From Janthinobacterium sp. TND4EL3 (GTDB taxonomy: Bacteria; Pseudomonadota; Gammaproteobacteria; Burkholderiales; Burkholderiaceae_D): a DNA stretch of 64,000 nt. The stretch lies in assembly GCF_900156175.1 (NCBI RefSeq), contig NZ_FTMV01000007.1:214094-278093 (forward strand), read 5' to 3'. The notes under the pieces were generated by a model. It had not been told where the DNA came from. It made no database searches and saw nothing but the letters and a program-made list of their open reading frames with translations. Each line of letters begins with the position of its first letter. The stretch's first letter is position 1. Of the stretch, positions 15,736 through 26,961 are shown piece by piece. The translations under genes were made by a program, and so were the position numbers.

Positions 15736-17252
15736 AGTCACTCATGACCATACAAGACATCAGTTTGTGGATCAAAACGGCTGCCCCTTCCGGGCAGCTG
15801 ACGTCCGATTCGCGCCGCGTGCAGCGCGGCGACGTGTTTTTCGCCTATGCGGGCGCCACCGATTTCATCGCCGCCGCCATCGCGCAGGGCGCCGCCGCCA
15901 TCGTGCATGACGCCGTGGAATGGGACGCGACGTGGACCGTGCCGCATCTGCTGGTCAGCGACCTGAAACGCCTGGCCGGTCCCGTGGCGCATGCTTTCTA
16001 CGGCATGCCCGACAGCGCCATGTTCAGCGCCGGCGTGACGGGCACGAATGGCAAGACTTCGTGCGCGCTGTGGCTGGCGCAGGCGCTGGCGCGCCTCGGT
16101 AAAACCTCGTCCGTCATCGGGACTTTGGGCGTGGGCCTGTGCAAACCGCGCGGCGCGATCGAATTCGACGTGACCGGCTACACCACGCCCGATGCGGTGC
16201 TGCTGGCGCGCAAGCTGGCCGTCATGCGCGATGCAGGCGCGCAAGCCGTCGCCATCGAGGTGTCGTCCATCGGCCTGGACCAGGAACGGGCGGCCGGCAT
16301 GCACTTCGACGTCGCCATGTTTACCAATCTGACGCGCGACCACCTCGATTACCACGGCGACATGGCGGCCTACGAGGCGGCGAAGGTCAAGCTGTTCGAC
16401 TGGCCCGGCCTGAAAACGGCCGTCATCAACCTGGACGACCCCATGGGCCTGCGCCTTGCGGCGCACGTGGACGGCACGCTGACCGGCGACTATCCCGTCA
16501 TCGGCTATACCCTGCAGGATGCTGCCGCCTTGCCCGACCTGCCTGGCGTGCTGATGCTGCGCGCCAGCCAGTTCCGCAGCCGCAATGCCGGCACCGACTT
16601 CCACCTGGAGTGCGCGCTGGGCGTGGCGCTCGTCAAGACGCAGCTGGTGGGCCACTTCAATATCAGCAACGCGCTGGCCGTGCTGGGCGCCTTGCTGGCG
16701 CACGGTACCGGCCTGCGCGCGGCCATCGACGGCATCGAGTCGCTGCAGCCGGCCCCGGGCCGCATGCAGCAGGTGGGTGGCCAGGAAGCGCCGATGGTCG
16801 TCATCGATTACGCGCACACGCCGGACGCGCTGGAAAAAACCCTGCTCGCCTTGCGGCAGGTGGCGCAGGAGCGGGGCGGCCAGCTGTGGTGCGTGTTCGG
16901 CTGCGGCGGCGACCGCGATCCGGGCAAGCGTCCGCAGATGGGCGCCATCGCGCAGCTGGCCGACCACGTGCTCGTCACCAGCGACAATCCGCGCAGCGAA
17001 GACCCGCACGCCATCATCGCGCAGATCGTCGCCGGCATGCGTGCAGACGGCCCGCAGCCGCAGGCCATCGAAGACCGCGCCGCCGCCATCCTGTCGGCCA
17101 TCAAGCACGCGGCCAAGCCGGACGTGATCCTGTTGGCGGGCAAGGGCCATGAGCCTTACCAGGAAATCAAGGGCAAGAAGCTGCCGTTCTCCGACGCCGA
17201 CCATGCGCAGCTGGCCCTGTCCGCGCGCCTGACCATGATGAGGACGAACTGA
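15732..17252 (+). CDS. murE: UDP-MurNAc-L-Ala-D-Glu:meso-diaminopimelate ligase
   Basis: This 506-residue cytoplasmic Mur ligase adds the third residue of the stem peptide. The ATP-binding loop GVTGTNGKTS is at about residues 101-110. The DNPR motif at 418-421, which marks ligases specific for meso-diaminopimelate rather than lysine, is present. GTG 15732 is preferred because a GGAGG ends four bases before it and it overlaps the ftsI stop; ATG 15744 is the alternative, four codons later. Its stop overlaps the murF start. Confidence 0.96.
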   Translation: MKSLMTIQDISLWIKTAAPSGQLTSDSRRVQRGDVFFAYAGATDFIAAAIAQGAAAIVHDAVEWDATWTVPHLLVSDLKRLAGPVAHAFYGMPDSAMFSAGVTGTNGKTSCALWLAQALARLGKTSSVIGTLGVGLCKPRGAIEFDVTGYTTPDAVLLARKLAVMRDAGAQAVAIEVSSIGLDQERAAGMHFDVAMFTNLTRDHLDYHGDMAAYEAAKVKLFDWPGLKTAVINLDDPMGLRLAAHVDGTLTGDYPVIGYTLQDAAALPDLPGVLMLRASQFRSRNAGTDFHLECALGVALVKTQLVGHFNISNALAVLGALLAHGTGLRAAIDGIESLQPAPGRMQQVGGQEAPMVVIDYAHTPDALEKTLLALRQVAQERGGQLWCVFGCGGDRDPGKRPQMGAIAQLADHVLVTSDNPRSEDPHAIIAQIVAGMRADGPQPQAIEDRAAAILSAIKHAAKPDVILLAGKGHEPYQEIKGKKLPFSDADHAQLALSARLTMMRTN

Positions 17253-18682
17253 TGCGCGCCACCCTGGCAGAACTGATGCCGTCGCTGGACGGCGCGCAGC
17301 TGGTGGGCGACGCCGTTTTTGACGGCGTTTCCACCGACAGCCGCAGCGCCCAGGCCGGCTCGCTGTTCGTCGCCCTGCGCGGCGAGAGTTTCGACGCCCA
17401 TGACTTCCTTGAGCAGGTGGCCGCCAGTGGCGTCGCCGCCGTGGTGGTCGAGCGCCTGCCCGCAGGCTGGGACAGTGGCAAGGTAGCGGCCATCGTGGTG
17501 CCCGATACCCTGGTCGCGCTGGGCCGCATCGCCAATTTCTGGCGCAGCCGCTTCGACCTGCCCGTCATTGGCGTCACCGGCAGCAATGGCAAGACCACCG
17601 TCAAGGAGATGATTTCGTCGATCCTGGCGGCGGCATTCGGCGAAGAGGGCCGGCTGGCCACGCGTGGCAACCTGAATAACGAGATCGGCGTGCCCCTGAC
17701 GCTGTTCCGCCTGAATACAGAGCACAAGGCGGCCGTCATCGAGATGGGCATGAACCATCCGGGCGAGATTGCGCGCCTGGCGGCGATTGCCGCGCCGACC
17801 CTGGCGATGGTCAACAATGCGCAGCGCGAGCACCAGGAATTCATGCATACGGTAGAAGCGGTGGCGCGCGAAAACGGCGCGGCGCTGGCGGCATTGGTTG
17901 ACGACGGCGTGGCTGTCTTCCCGCATGGCGACGAATTCACGGCGCTGTGGCGTGAACTGTCTGGCGCGCGCACCGTCATCACTTTCGGCCTGTCGAAGGA
18001 CGCCGACGTGAGCTGCACGCACCGCGCGGCCGAGGATTTTGGCAGCGACATGTTCGTCAGCGTGCGCGCGCAGGACGGCGGCTTGCGCCAGTTCTTCGTG
18101 GGTCTGCAGGCGGCGGGAGAGCACAATGTGCGCAATGCGCTGGCGGCGGTGGCATGCGCCATTGGCGCAGGCATCGCCATCGAACATATCAAGCAGGGCC
18201 TGGAGGCGTTCGCGCCCGTGAACGGCCGCCTGCAGAAAAAACGTGCCGCCAACGGCGCCACCATCATCGATGACACGTATAACGCCAATCCGGATTCGGC
18301 GCGCGCTGCCATCGATGTACTGGCGCAGGCCGCGGCACCGCGCATCCTGGTGCTGGGCGAGATGGGCGAAGTCGGCACGCAGGGGCAGCAGTTCCACGAA
18401 GAGATCGGCGCCTACGCCGCCGCCAAAGGCATCGAACACGTGCTGGCGACGGGCGGCCTGGCGCGCCATCTGGTGAATCCGGCGCAGGCTGCCGCAAGCC
18501 AGGAATCAGGCACGGTCGTGGAGTATTTCGAACAGTTCGACGGCTTGCTGGCGGCGCTCGATGCGCGTCTGTCCGGCCGTTCGGATGCAACAGTATTAAT
18601 CAAGGGCTCCCGCTTCATGAAGATGGAACGGGCCGTGCAGCATTTGATTGGTTCAAACAACAAAAACAAGGAAGCTCACTAA
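17252..18682 (+). CDS. murF: UDP-MurNAc-tripeptide:D-Ala-D-Ala ligase
   Basis: This 476-residue Mur ligase adds D-Ala-D-Ala to complete the UDP-MurNAc-pentapeptide. The ATP loop [14 protein letters not shown] is at about residues 108-121, and the central-domain pieces [17 protein letters not shown] and [10 protein letters not shown] are typical of MurF. The C-terminal domain holds [11 protein letters not shown]. Its first base coincides with the last base of the murE stop, and mraY begins two bases after its end. Confidence 0.97.
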   Translation: MRATLAELMPSLDGAQLVGDAVFDGVSTDSRSAQAGSLFVALRGESFDAHDFLEQVAASGVAAVVVERLPAGWDSGKVAAIVVPDTLVALGRIANFWRSRFDLPVIGVTGSNGKTTVKEMISSILAAAFGEEGRLATRGNLNNEIGVPLTLFRLNTEHKAAVIEMGMNHPGEIARLAAIAAPTLAMVNNAQREHQEFMHTVEAVARENGAALAALVDDGVAVFPHGDEFTALWRELSGARTVITFGLSKDADVSCTHRAAEDFGSDMFVSVRAQDGGLRQFFVGLQAAGEHNVRNALAAVACAIGAGIAIEHIKQGLEAFAPVNGRLQKKRAANGATIIDDTYNANPDSARAAIDVLAQAAAPRILVLGEMGEVGTQGQQFHEEIGAYAAAKGIEHVLATGGLARHLVNPAQAAASQESGTVVEYFEQFDGLLAALDARLSGRSDATVLIKGSRFMKMERAVQHLIGSNNKNKEAH

Positions 18683-18684
18683 TC

Positions 18685-19860
18685 ATGCTGCTCTGGCTCG
18701 CTCATTATTTCCAGGACGACATTGGCCCATTGCGGGTCTTTAACTTCATCACTTTCCGCGCCGTCTTCGCCACCTTGACGGCAATTTTGATCGGCCTGTG
18801 CGCCGGTCCCGCCGTGATCCGCATGCTCACGCGCATGAAGGTCGGCCAGGCCGTGCGTACGGACGGCCCGCAAACGCATCTGAAAAAACACGGTACGCCC
18901 ACCATGGGCGGTGTGCTGATCCTCATCGCCATCGGCATTTCCACCTTGCTGTGGGCCGACCTGTCGAACCGCTTCATCTGGCCCGTGCTGATCGTCACCC
19001 TGGGCTTTGGCGCCGTCGGCTGGGCCGACGACTACCGCAAGGTGGTGCACCAGGACCCGGAAGGCATGCGCTCGCGCGAAAAATACTTCTGGCAATCGCT
19101 GATCGGCATCGTTGCCGCGTTCTACCTGGCGTTTTCCGTCTCCGTCTCGGAACCGGATGCGGGCCACGTGTGGAACCTGATCTACGCCTGGGTGCAGTCG
19201 GGCTTTGCCATGGACCTGCCGCCCAAGGCTGACCTGATCGTCCCATTCTTCAAGACCATCAGCTATCCGCTGGGCGTGTGGGGCTTCATCGCGCTGACCT
19301 ATTGCGTCATCGTCGGCACCAGCAACGCCGTCAACTTCACGGACGGTCTCGACGGCCTGGCCATCATGCCGACCGTGATGGTGGGTACGGCCCTGGGCCT
19401 GTTCGCCTACCTGACGGGCAACGCCACGTATGCGCGCTACCTGTTCATCCCGCACATTCCGGGCGCCGGCGAACTGGTGATCTTCTGCGGCGCGCTGGCC
19501 GGTTCCGGCCTGGCTTTCCTCTGGTATAACACCCATCCCGCGAAGGTCTTCATGGGCGACGTGGGCGCGCTGGCATTGGGCGGCGCCCTGGGCACCATCG
19601 CCGTCATCGTGCGCCAGGAAATCGTCCTGTTCATCATGGGCGGCATCTTCGTCGTCGAAACGCTGTCCGTCATCATCCAGGTTGTCTGGTTCAAATACAC
19701 CAAGAAACGCTATGGCGCTGGCCGCCGCGTCTTCCTGATGGCGCCGTTGCACCACCATTTTGAACAAAAAGGCTGGAAGGAGACGCAGGTTGTCGTGCGT
19801 TTCTGGATCATCACCATGATGCTGGTGCTGCTCGGCCTGACCACCTTGAAGCTGCGCTGA
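18685..19860 (+). CDS. mraY: Phospho-MurNAc-pentapeptide transferase
   Basis: This 391-residue integral membrane enzyme moves phospho-MurNAc-pentapeptide to undecaprenyl phosphate, forming lipid I. About ten membrane segments are visible, with the catalytic loops: [27 protein letters not shown] and the histidine cluster PLHHHFE. Length is slightly above the usual 360. Its final base is shared with the murD start. Confidence 0.97.
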   Translation: MLLWLAHYFQDDIGPLRVFNFITFRAVFATLTAILIGLCAGPAVIRMLTRMKVGQAVRTDGPQTHLKKHGTPTMGGVLILIAIGISTLLWADLSNRFIWPVLIVTLGFGAVGWADDYRKVVHQDPEGMRSREKYFWQSLIGIVAAFYLAFSVSVSEPDAGHVWNLIYAWVQSGFAMDLPPKADLIVPFFKTISYPLGVWGFIALTYCVIVGTSNAVNFTDGLDGLAIMPTVMVGTALGLFAYLTGNATYARYLFIPHIPGAGELVIFCGALAGSGLAFLWYNTHPAKVFMGDVGALALGGALGTIAVIVRQEIVLFIMGGIFVVETLSVIIQVVWFKYTKKRYGAGRRVFLMAPLHHHFEQKGWKETQVVVRFWIITMMLVLLGLTTLKLR

Positions 19861-21416
19861 TGATGTACCAGGATAAAACCGCACTGGTACTGGGCCTCGG
19901 GGAGTCTGGCCTGGCCATGGCCCTGTGGCTGGCCCGCAGCGGCGCTGCCGTGCGCGTGGCCGATACCAGGGAAACTCCGGAGCGCCTGGCTGCCCTGCAA
20001 GCCGCCGTGCCGCAGGCGCAGTTCATTGCCGGCGCCTTCACGGCCGACCTGCTTGACGGCGTTGATTTCGTTGCCGTCAGCCCCGGCCTGGCGCCGCACC
20101 GCGAACTGGCACAGATTGTTCCAGCCGCTGCCGAGAAAAATATCCCCGTGTGGGGCGAGATCGAACTGTTCGCGCAGGCCCTGGCGGCACTCAAGGCGGA
20201 ACGCGGCTATGCGCCGAAAGTCATCGCCATCACGGGCACGAATGGCAAGACGACCGTCACCAGCCTGGTGGGTCAGTTGTGCGAACGCGCGGGCCTGGCC
20301 ACGCGCGTGGCCGGCAATATCAGCCCGGCCGCACTGGACGTGCTGCGCGAAGTGCTCGATGCCGAGCCTGCGCCGCAGCCGGTGGATGCGGACGCTGACG
20401 TGGCGGAACCCGTCGCCAGCACCTTGCCGCAGGCGTGGATACTCGAGTTGTCCAGCTTCCAGCTGCACACGACGTTCAGCCTGCAGGCCGATGCGGCCAC
20501 GGTCCTGAATCTGTCGCAGGACCACCTGGACTGGCATGGCGACATGGCCGCGTATGCCAAGGACAAGGCGCGCATCTTCGGCGACCAGACCGTGCGCATC
20601 CTGAACCGCGACGATGCGGCCGTGATGCACATGGCCGATCCGCTGGCCGAGACGATTACCTTCGGCACGGGCGAGCCGGTGGAAGTGGACAGCTTCGGCC
20701 TGGTCAACGAACGGGGCATTTTCTGGCTGGCGCAAGCCGTTCCCAGCGAAGAGGTGATCGAGAAAAAACGCAGGAAGAACGATCCGGCGCCGGAACCGGT
20801 GCCGACGATGGCCAAGAAACTGATGCCAGCTGATGCGCTGAAAATCCGTGGCCAGCACAATGCTTCGAATGCGCTGGCGGCGCTGGCCCTGTGCCGGGCC
20901 ATTGGCCTGCCATTCGCTCCGCTGCTGCACGGCCTGCGCGAGTACCAGGGCGAGCCGCACCGCGTGGAACTGATCACGGCTGTGGGCGAGGTCGAATACT
21001 ACGACGATAGCAAGGGTACCAACGTGGGCGCCACCGTGGCGGCCCTGTTCGGCCTGGGCAAGGCCTTTGGCGGTGCCGAGCAGCGCCTGGTGCTGATCGC
21101 CGGCGGCGACGGCAAGGGGCAGGATTTCTCGCCGCTGGCCGAACCCGTGTCGCGCTATGTGCGCGCCGTGGTGCTGATCGGGCGCGATGCGCCTGCCTTG
21201 CGCGCGGCGCTGGAGCCGGCCGGCGTGGACATCGTCGATTGCGCCACCTTGCCTGAAGCCGTCCAGCGCGCCAGCAGCCTGGCGCAGGCCGGCGATGCCG
21301 TACTGCTGTCGCCCGCATGCGCCAGCCTGGACATGTTCAAGAACTATGCGCACCGCGCACAGGTGTTTGTCGACGCCGTGCGCGACATCGCCCTGGAAAA
21401 CGGACAGGATATCTGA
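19860..21416 (+). CDS. murD: UDP-MurNAc-L-alanine:D-glutamate ligase
   Basis: This Mur ligase adds D-glutamate, the second stem residue. The ATP loop [11 protein letters not shown] is at about residue 123, and YYDDSKGTN (about residue 380) and GGDGKGQDF are in the C-terminal half. At 518 residues it is longer than the common 440-450. The extra length is in two loops: an acidic proline/alanine stretch near residues 168-190 and a charged, lysine-rich stretch near 297-325. The start codon overlaps the mraY stop; a second ATG follows directly. Its end overlaps ftsW. Confidence 0.96.
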   Translation: MMYQDKTALVLGLGESGLAMALWLARSGAAVRVADTRETPERLAALQAAVPQAQFIAGAFTADLLDGVDFVAVSPGLAPHRELAQIVPAAAEKNIPVWGEIELFAQALAALKAERGYAPKVIAITGTNGKTTVTSLVGQLCERAGLATRVAGNISPAALDVLREVLDAEPAPQPVDADADVAEPVASTLPQAWILELSSFQLHTTFSLQADAATVLNLSQDHLDWHGDMAAYAKDKARIFGDQTVRILNRDDAAVMHMADPLAETITFGTGEPVEVDSFGLVNERGIFWLAQAVPSEEVIEKKRRKNDPAPEPVPTMAKKLMPADALKIRGQHNASNALAALALCRAIGLPFAPLLHGLREYQGEPHRVELITAVGEVEYYDDSKGTNVGATVAALFGLGKAFGGAEQRLVLIAGGDGKGQDFSPLAEPVSRYVRAVVLIGRDAPALRAALEPAGVDIVDCATLPEAVQRASSLAQAGDAVLLSPACASLDMFKNYAHRAQVFVDAVRDIALENGQDI

Positions 21417-22627
21417 TGGCCTTCCAACTGCCCTTCAGCTTCGGTTCCGGCTCGGCTGCCAAGCCGCTGGATGGTCGCGCGCGGCAGTCGAAGATGATGG
21501 AGTACGACCAGCCGCTGGTGTGGGTCGTCCTGCTGCTCATGTTGCTGGGCATGGTGATGGTGTATTCGGCATCGATTTCGCTGTCGGATGCGCGCAAGTT
21601 CGCCGCCTACACGAACAATTATTTTGTCGTGCGCCAGGCCCTGTTCATCGGCGTGTCGATTATCGTCGGCGCGATGGTGTTCCGCATCCGTATCGCCACC
21701 TGGCAGAAAATGGCGCCGTGGCTGTTCATCGGCACCCTGGTGCTGCTGGTGATGGTGCTGATACCGGGCCTGGGCGTGTCGGTCAACGGCGGCCGCCGCT
21801 GGCTGAATTTGCCGGGCTTGCGGCCGCAGCCGTCCGAGCTGATGAAGGTGGTGATGGTGCTGTACGCGGCCGACTACACGGTGCGCAAGCAGGAATACAT
21901 GCACAAGCTGACCAAGGGTTTCATGCCGATGGCGCTGGCCGTCAGTTTCGTCGGCCTGCTGCTGCTGATGGAGCCCGACCTGGGCGCCTTCGGCGTGATC
22001 GTCTGCATCGCCATGGGCATCCTGTTTTTGGGCGGCGTCAACGCCATCTGGTTCGGCGGCATCGGTGCCATGCTGACGGCGATCTTCGTTACCATCATCG
22101 CCTTGTCGAAATTCCGCCGCGAGCGGTTTTTTGCGTATCTCGATCCATGGCAGGAAGACAATGCGCTGAACAAGGCCTATCAGCTGACGCACTCGCTGAT
22201 CGCCTTTGGGCGCGGCGAGCTGTTTGGCGTGGGTCTGGGCGGCAGCGTGGAAAAACTGCACTATCTTCCCGAAGCGCATACGGACTTTTTGCTGGCCGTG
22301 ATCGGCGAGGAACTGGGCCTGGTGGGCGTGCTGGTCGTGATCGGCATGTTCTATTGGATTATCAAGCGGGCCTTCGACATCGGCCGCCAGGCGATCGCCA
22401 TCGACCAGACCTTTGCCGGCCTGACGGCGAAAGGCATCGCCATCTGGATCGGCGTGCAGACCTTCATCAACATGGGCGTGAACCTGGGCCTGCTGCCGAC
22501 CAAGGGCCTGACCTTGCCCTTGATGAGTTATGGCGGCACGGGCGTACTGATTAACTGTATCGGCCTGGCGATCCTGCTGCGCATCGATTACGAAAACCGG
22601 ATCCTGATGCGCGGAGGCCGGCTATGA
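21416..22627 (+). CDS. ftsW: Septal peptidoglycan glycosyltransferase FtsW
   Basis: This 403-residue SEDS-family polymerase joins lipid II into glycan strands at the septum together with FtsI. About ten membrane segments are visible. SEDS landmarks include [32 protein letters not shown], the [20 protein letters not shown] loop and [10 protein letters not shown]. The ATG at 21416 overlaps the murD stop; the frame is open further upstream, but those starts would lie deep in murD. The end overlaps murG by 4 bp. Confidence 0.97.
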   Translation: MAFQLPFSFGSGSAAKPLDGRARQSKMMEYDQPLVWVVLLLMLLGMVMVYSASISLSDARKFAAYTNNYFVVRQALFIGVSIIVGAMVFRIRIATWQKMAPWLFIGTLVLLVMVLIPGLGVSVNGGRRWLNLPGLRPQPSELMKVVMVLYAADYTVRKQEYMHKLTKGFMPMALAVSFVGLLLLMEPDLGAFGVIVCIAMGILFLGGVNAIWFGGIGAMLTAIFVTIIALSKFRRERFFAYLDPWQEDNALNKAYQLTHSLIAFGRGELFGVGLGGSVEKLHYLPEAHTDFLLAVIGEELGLVGVLVVIGMFYWIIKRAFDIGRQAIAIDQTFAGLTAKGIAIWIGVQTFINMGVNLGLLPTKGLTLPLMSYGGTGVLINCIGLAILLRIDYENRILMRGGRL

Positions 22628-23718
22628 ACAACGTGACGAATTTGAAAACGACGAAAAGACTGATGATCATGGCGGCCGGTACCGGCGGCCATATCTTCCC
22701 CGGCCTGGCGATTGCGCAGACGATGCGCGCGCGCGGCTGGGAAGTGAGCTGGCTGGGCACGACCCACGGCATGGAGCAGGACCTGGTGCCGAAGAGCGGC
22801 ATTCCCATGGATGCCATCGCGTTTTCCGGCATGCGCGGCAAGGGCTTGGCGCACACGGTCAAAGGCGGCTTCAGGATGCTGGCCAGCTTCTTTGCCATCC
22901 GCCGCTTTATCGCCAGCCGCAAGCCGGACGTGGTGATGGGCATGGGCGGCTACGTCACCGTGCCGGGCGGCCTGATGGCGCGCCTGAAGGGGGTGCCGCT
23001 GGTGCTGGTCAATGCCGATGCGGCGCTGCTGTTGTCGAACAAGACCCTGGTGCCGCTGGCGCAGCAGGTGTGCTTCGGTTTTCCCGCCGATTTCGGCAGC
23101 GCCGCCGGCAAGGCCGTCGTCACGGGCAATCCCGTGCGCGCCGAGATCCTCGCCATGGCGCCGCCGGCCGCGCGTTTCGCGGGCCGCAGCGGACCGCTGC
23201 GCATCCTGGTGGTGGGCGGCAGCCTGGGCGCGAAAGCGCTGAACGACAGCCTGCCCGCCGCGCTGGCCCTGATGCCGCAGGGCGAACGCCCGCTGGTGAC
23301 GCACCAGTCGGGCAAGAAGAATATCGACGCCCTGCATGCCGCGTATGCGCAGGCGGGCGTGCAAGCGAACGTGGTCGACTTCATCGACGACATGGCCAGG
23401 GCGTATACCGAGGCCGACCTGGTGATCTGCCGCGCGGGCGCGATCACCCTGTCGGAATTGACGGCGGCCGGCGTGGCCAGCGTGCTCGTGCCGCTGGTGG
23501 CGTCGACCACCAGCCACCAGCGCGACAACGCGCAATGGATGGCAAAACAAGGCGCGGCGATTCATCTGCCGCAGACGGAAATGAGTGCGGCGTCGCTGAG
23601 CACCCTGCTGGCGTCCTTGACGCGCGACAGCTGCCAGCAGATGGCGCAGGCGGCACTGGCAGCAGGCAAGCGCGACGCCAATGAGGCGATCGCACACGTA
23701 TTGGAAAAACTGGCATGA
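22624..23718 (+). CDS. murG: Lipid II synthase (GlcNAc transferase) MurG
   Basis: This 364-residue GT28-family enzyme works on the inner face of the membrane and adds GlcNAc to lipid I. The N-terminal glycine loop [15 protein letters not shown] (about residue 17) and the second-domain loop [13 protein letters not shown] (about residue 195) are present, with the donor-binding [15 protein letters not shown] segment near residue 269. It overlaps ftsW; murC starts ten bases downstream. Confidence 0.97.
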   Translation: MNNVTNLKTTKRLMIMAAGTGGHIFPGLAIAQTMRARGWEVSWLGTTHGMEQDLVPKSGIPMDAIAFSGMRGKGLAHTVKGGFRMLASFFAIRRFIASRKPDVVMGMGGYVTVPGGLMARLKGVPLVLVNADAALLLSNKTLVPLAQQVCFGFPADFGSAAGKAVVTGNPVRAEILAMAPPAARFAGRSGPLRILVVGGSLGAKALNDSLPAALALMPQGERPLVTHQSGKKNIDALHAAYAQAGVQANVVDFIDDMARAYTEADLVICRAGAITLSELTAAGVASVLVPLVASTTSHQRDNAQWMAKQGAAIHLPQTEMSAASLSTLLASLTRDSCQQMAQAALAAGKRDANEAIAHVLEKLA

Positions 23719-23728
23719 GGTTAGCTCT

Positions 23729-25132
23729 GTGAAGCATAAAGTAAACAATATCCACTTTGTCGGCATTGGCGGCAGCGGCATGAGCGGCATCGCCGAAGTG
23801 CTGGTCAACCTCGGTTACAAGGTGTCGGGCTCCGACCTGGGCAGCAATGCGGCGACGCAGCGCCTGGCGAGTCTGGGCGCGACCGTCATGCTCGGCCACG
23901 CGGCCGAGAATATCGGCGACGCCGACGCGGTAGTGACGTCGGGCGCCGTCCCGCAAGACAATCCGGAAGTGGCGGCAGCGCGTGCGCGCAAGATTCCGCT
24001 GGTGCCGCGCGCCGTGATGCTGGGCGAGTTGATGCGCCTGAAGCGCGGCATCGCCATCGCCGGCACGCACGGCAAAACCACCACCACCAGCCTGGTCGCT
24101 TCCGTGCTGGCACAGGGTGGTCTCGACCCGACTTTCGTCATCGGCGGCCGCCTGACCAGCGCCGGCGCGAACGCCAAGCTGGGCTCGGGCGATTACCTGG
24201 TGGCCGAAGCCGATGAATCGGACGCCTCGTTCCTGAACCTGACGCCGATGATCGAAGTGATCACGAATATCGACGCCGACCACATGGACACCTACGAGCA
24301 CGATTTCGAGAAGCTCAAGCAGGCCTTCGTGCAGTTCACGCACCGCTTGCCGTTCTATGGCCGCGCCATGCTGTGCATCGACGATCCGCACGTGCGCGCC
24401 ATCATCCCGTCCGTCACCAAGCCCGTCACCACCTACGGTTTCGCGGAAGACGCGCAAGTGCGCGCCATCAACGCGCGCGCCGTGGGCCTGGAAATGCACT
24501 TCACCGTGCTGCAGGAAGGTTATCCGGACCTGGACGTGGTGCTGAACCAGCCCGGCATGCACAATGTGCAGAATGCCTGCTCGGCGATCGCCATCGCGCG
24601 CGAAATCGGCATCGCCGACAGCGCCACGCAGCAGGGCCTGGCCGAGTTTTCCGGCGTGGGCCGGCGCTTTACCCGCTATGGCGACGTGGCGCTGCCGAAC
24701 GGCGGCAGCTTCGCGCTGGTCGACGATTTCGGCCACCATCCGGTGGAAACGGAAGTGACCCTGGCCGCCGCGCGCGCCGCCTATCCGGGCCGCCGCCTGG
24801 TGCTGGCTTTCCAGCCGCACCGCTACAGCCGCACGCGCGACCTGTTCGAGGATTTCGTCAAGGTGCTCGGTGCGCCCGACGTGCTGCTGCTGTCCGAAGT
24901 GTATGCGGCGGGCGAAGCGCCTATCGTCGCCGCCGACGGCCGCGCACTGGCGCATGCCCTGCGCGCGCGCGGCAAGATCGAACCGATTTTCGTCGAGTCC
25001 ATGACGGACATGGCCGACACCATCATGAGCGTGGCGCGCGACGGCGACGTCGTGCTGACCATGGGAGCCGGCTCGATCAGCGGCATCCCGAATCAACTGA
25101 CAACGTATCAATCTCACACTGTAAAGGCCTGA
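23729..25132 (+). CDS. murC: UDP-MurNAc:L-alanine ligase
   Basis: This 467-residue Mur ligase adds the first amino acid of the stem peptide. The N-terminal Rossmann-like motif [17 protein letters not shown] and the ATP loop [11 protein letters not shown] (about residue 111) identify it. The DDFGHHPVE segment lies in the C-terminal half. GTG 23729 is chosen since [14 protein letters not shown] matches the family start and GAGG sits eight bases upstream; an open frame continues upstream into murG. ddl begins one base after the stop. Confidence 0.96.
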   Translation: MKHKVNNIHFVGIGGSGMSGIAEVLVNLGYKVSGSDLGSNAATQRLASLGATVMLGHAAENIGDADAVVTSGAVPQDNPEVAAARARKIPLVPRAVMLGELMRLKRGIAIAGTHGKTTTTSLVASVLAQGGLDPTFVIGGRLTSAGANAKLGSGDYLVAEADESDASFLNLTPMIEVITNIDADHMDTYEHDFEKLKQAFVQFTHRLPFYGRAMLCIDDPHVRAIIPSVTKPVTTYGFAEDAQVRAINARAVGLEMHFTVLQEGYPDLDVVLNQPGMHNVQNACSAIAIAREIGIADSATQQGLAEFSGVGRRFTRYGDVALPNGGSFALVDDFGHHPVETEVTLAAARAAYPGRRLVLAFQPHRYSRTRDLFEDFVKVLGAPDVLLLSEVYAAGEAPIVAADGRALAHALRARGKIEPIFVESMTDMADTIMSVARDGDVVLTMGAGSISGIPNQLTTYQSHTVKA

Positions 25133-25133
25133 C

Positions 25134-26102
25134 GTGAACCAAGCTTCAGCTATCGACGTTAAACAATTGGGCAAGGTCGGCGTCCTGTTCGGCGGCCGCT
25201 CGGCCGAGCGCGAAGTGTCGCTGATGTCCGGCGCGGGCGTGCTGGCCGCGTTGAAAAGCCATGGCGTGGATGCGCATGGCTTCGACACGGGCGAACGCAG
25301 CCTGGCCGAACTGGCCGCTGAGAAGTTTGACCGCGTTTTCATCGCGCTGCACGGCCGCTTCGGCGAAGACGGCAGCCTGCAGGGCGCGCTGGAACAGCTG
25401 GGCATTCCCTACACGGGCAGCGGCGTGATGGCGTGCTCGGTGGGCATGGACAAGGTCTATACCAAGATGATCTGGCTGATGCACCAGCTGCCGACGCCGA
25501 AGTACGCGGTGCTGGACGACAGCTCCGATCTGGCCAAGGTGGCCGCGGAACTGGGCTTGCCGCTGATCGTCAAGCCGCCGCATGAAGGGTCGAGCATCGG
25601 CATCACGACGGTCAACGAGGCGTCGGCCTTCCAGGCGGCCTACGACATCGCGGCCGGCCTCGACGATTCGGTGCTGGCCGAGGAATTCATCAAGGGCCGC
25701 GAATTCACCGTGGCGATCCTGGGCAAGGGCGCCGCGGCGCGCGCGCTGCCGCCGATCGAAATCGTCGCGCCGCAAGGCAATTACGATTACCAGAACAAGT
25801 ACTTCACGGACGATACGCAGTATTTCTGCCCGCCGCAGCTGGACCCGGCGATCATCGCCGAGATGGAACGCATCGCCCTGGCGGCGTATCGCGCCCTCGG
25901 CTGCGAAGGCTGGGGACGGGTCGATGTACTGATGCGCGCGGCCGACAGCAAGCTGTTTTTGCTGGAAGTGAATACCTCGCCAGGCATGACCGGTCACTCG
26001 CTCGTGCCGATGGCGGCGCGCGCGGAAGGCACCAGCTATGAAGACCTGTGCCTGGAAATCGTTTCCGGCGCAAGCCTGAAAATGCACAAGGGACAGCGCT
26101 GA
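25134..26102 (+). CDS. ddl: D-alanine:D-alanine ligase
   Basis: This 322-residue ATP-grasp enzyme makes the D-Ala-D-Ala used by MurF. N-terminal [20 protein letters not shown] and [15 protein letters not shown], the [10 protein letters not shown] loop and the C-terminal [15 protein letters not shown] (metal and ATP binding) are all present. The start is GTG with AAAGG upstream. It corresponds to DdlB of the dcw cluster. It is followed by ftsQ after one base. Confidence 0.96.
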   Translation: MNQASAIDVKQLGKVGVLFGGRSAEREVSLMSGAGVLAALKSHGVDAHGFDTGERSLAELAAEKFDRVFIALHGRFGEDGSLQGALEQLGIPYTGSGVMACSVGMDKVYTKMIWLMHQLPTPKYAVLDDSSDLAKVAAELGLPLIVKPPHEGSSIGITTVNEASAFQAAYDIAAGLDDSVLAEEFIKGREFTVAILGKGAAARALPPIEIVAPQGNYDYQNKYFTDDTQYFCPPQLDPAIIAEMERIALAAYRALGCEGWGRVDVLMRAADSKLFLLEVNTSPGMTGHSLVPMAARAEGTSYEDLCLEIVSGASLKMHKGQR

Positions 26103-26103
26103 T

Positions 26104-26916
26104 ATGTGGCATGACGCTAAAAGCCTCAATACGACTGCCAACGGCTTGCTGGCCGCGGTTCTGGTCGTGTGCGTGGCCGCCGGCGTCTGGTGGGTGTCGC
26201 AGCGTCCCATGTTCGACCTGCGCACGATCAAGGTGGAAAGCGCGGACGACAAGGGCCTGCGCCACGTGAATTACCTGACCCTGCGCAGCGGCACACTGGG
26301 CCGCATCAAGGGCAATTTTTTCACGACCAACCTGGAAAGCGTGCGCGGCGTGTTTGAGTCGGTGCCCTGGGTGCGCCGCGCCAGCGTGCGGCGCGAGTGG
26401 CCGAACCAGCTGATCGTGGCGCTGGAAGAACATGAGGCACTGGGCACGTGGGGCGAGGATGGACGCCTGCTGTCCGTCAAGGGCGACGTGTTTACGGCCA
26501 ATGTGGCCGAGGCCGAGGATGACCATGAATTGCCTGCGTTTTCGGGACCGGATGGCAGCGAAAAGGAAGTGCTGGCCACCTATGTGCAGCTGGCAAAGTG
26601 GTTTGCGCCGCTGAAGATGGTGCCCGAAACCCTGTCGCTGTCGAGCCGCTATGCATGGACGGTGAAACTGGATAACGGCATGAGCGTGGCGCTGGGGCGC
26701 GAGCAGAATCATACGACCCTGAAGGCGCGGGTGGACCGGCTGGTGGGCATCTACCCGCAGCTGGCGAGCCGGCTGGAGAATATCGACACGATCGATATGC
26801 GCTACCAGAATGGCCTGGCGCTCAGTTCCGCCGGCCTGGTGATACCGGCCGAAGGCAAGGATGGCAAGCCAGTGATGAGGAAGAAAAACAGTAGTCCGAT
26901 TAAAAAACCGACTTAA
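26104..26916 (+). CDS. ftsQ: Cell division protein FtsQ
   Basis: This 270-residue bitopic protein has a short cytoplasmic tail, a membrane segment at about residues 13-32 and then a POTRA domain (FDLRTIKVESADDKGLRHVN) followed by the FtsQ beta domain (VPWVRRASVRREWPNQLIV). It links early and late divisome proteins through FtsL and FtsB. The C-terminus is a lysine-rich tail. Two 11-bp direct repeats start at its stop codon. Confidence 0.93.
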   Translation: MWHDAKSLNTTANGLLAAVLVVCVAAGVWWVSQRPMFDLRTIKVESADDKGLRHVNYLTLRSGTLGRIKGNFFTTNLESVRGVFESVPWVRRASVRREWPNQLIVALEEHEALGTWGEDGRLLSVKGDVFTANVAEAEDDHELPAFSGPDGSEKEVLATYVQLAKWFAPLKMVPETLSLSSRYAWTVKLDNGMSVALGREQNHTTLKARVDRLVGIYPQLASRLENIDTIDMRYQNGLALSSAGLVIPAEGKDGKPVMRKKNSSPIKKPT

Positions 26917-26961
26917 TTTAACAATCAATTTAACAATAGCCCAAAAAATTAGGCGACAGAA

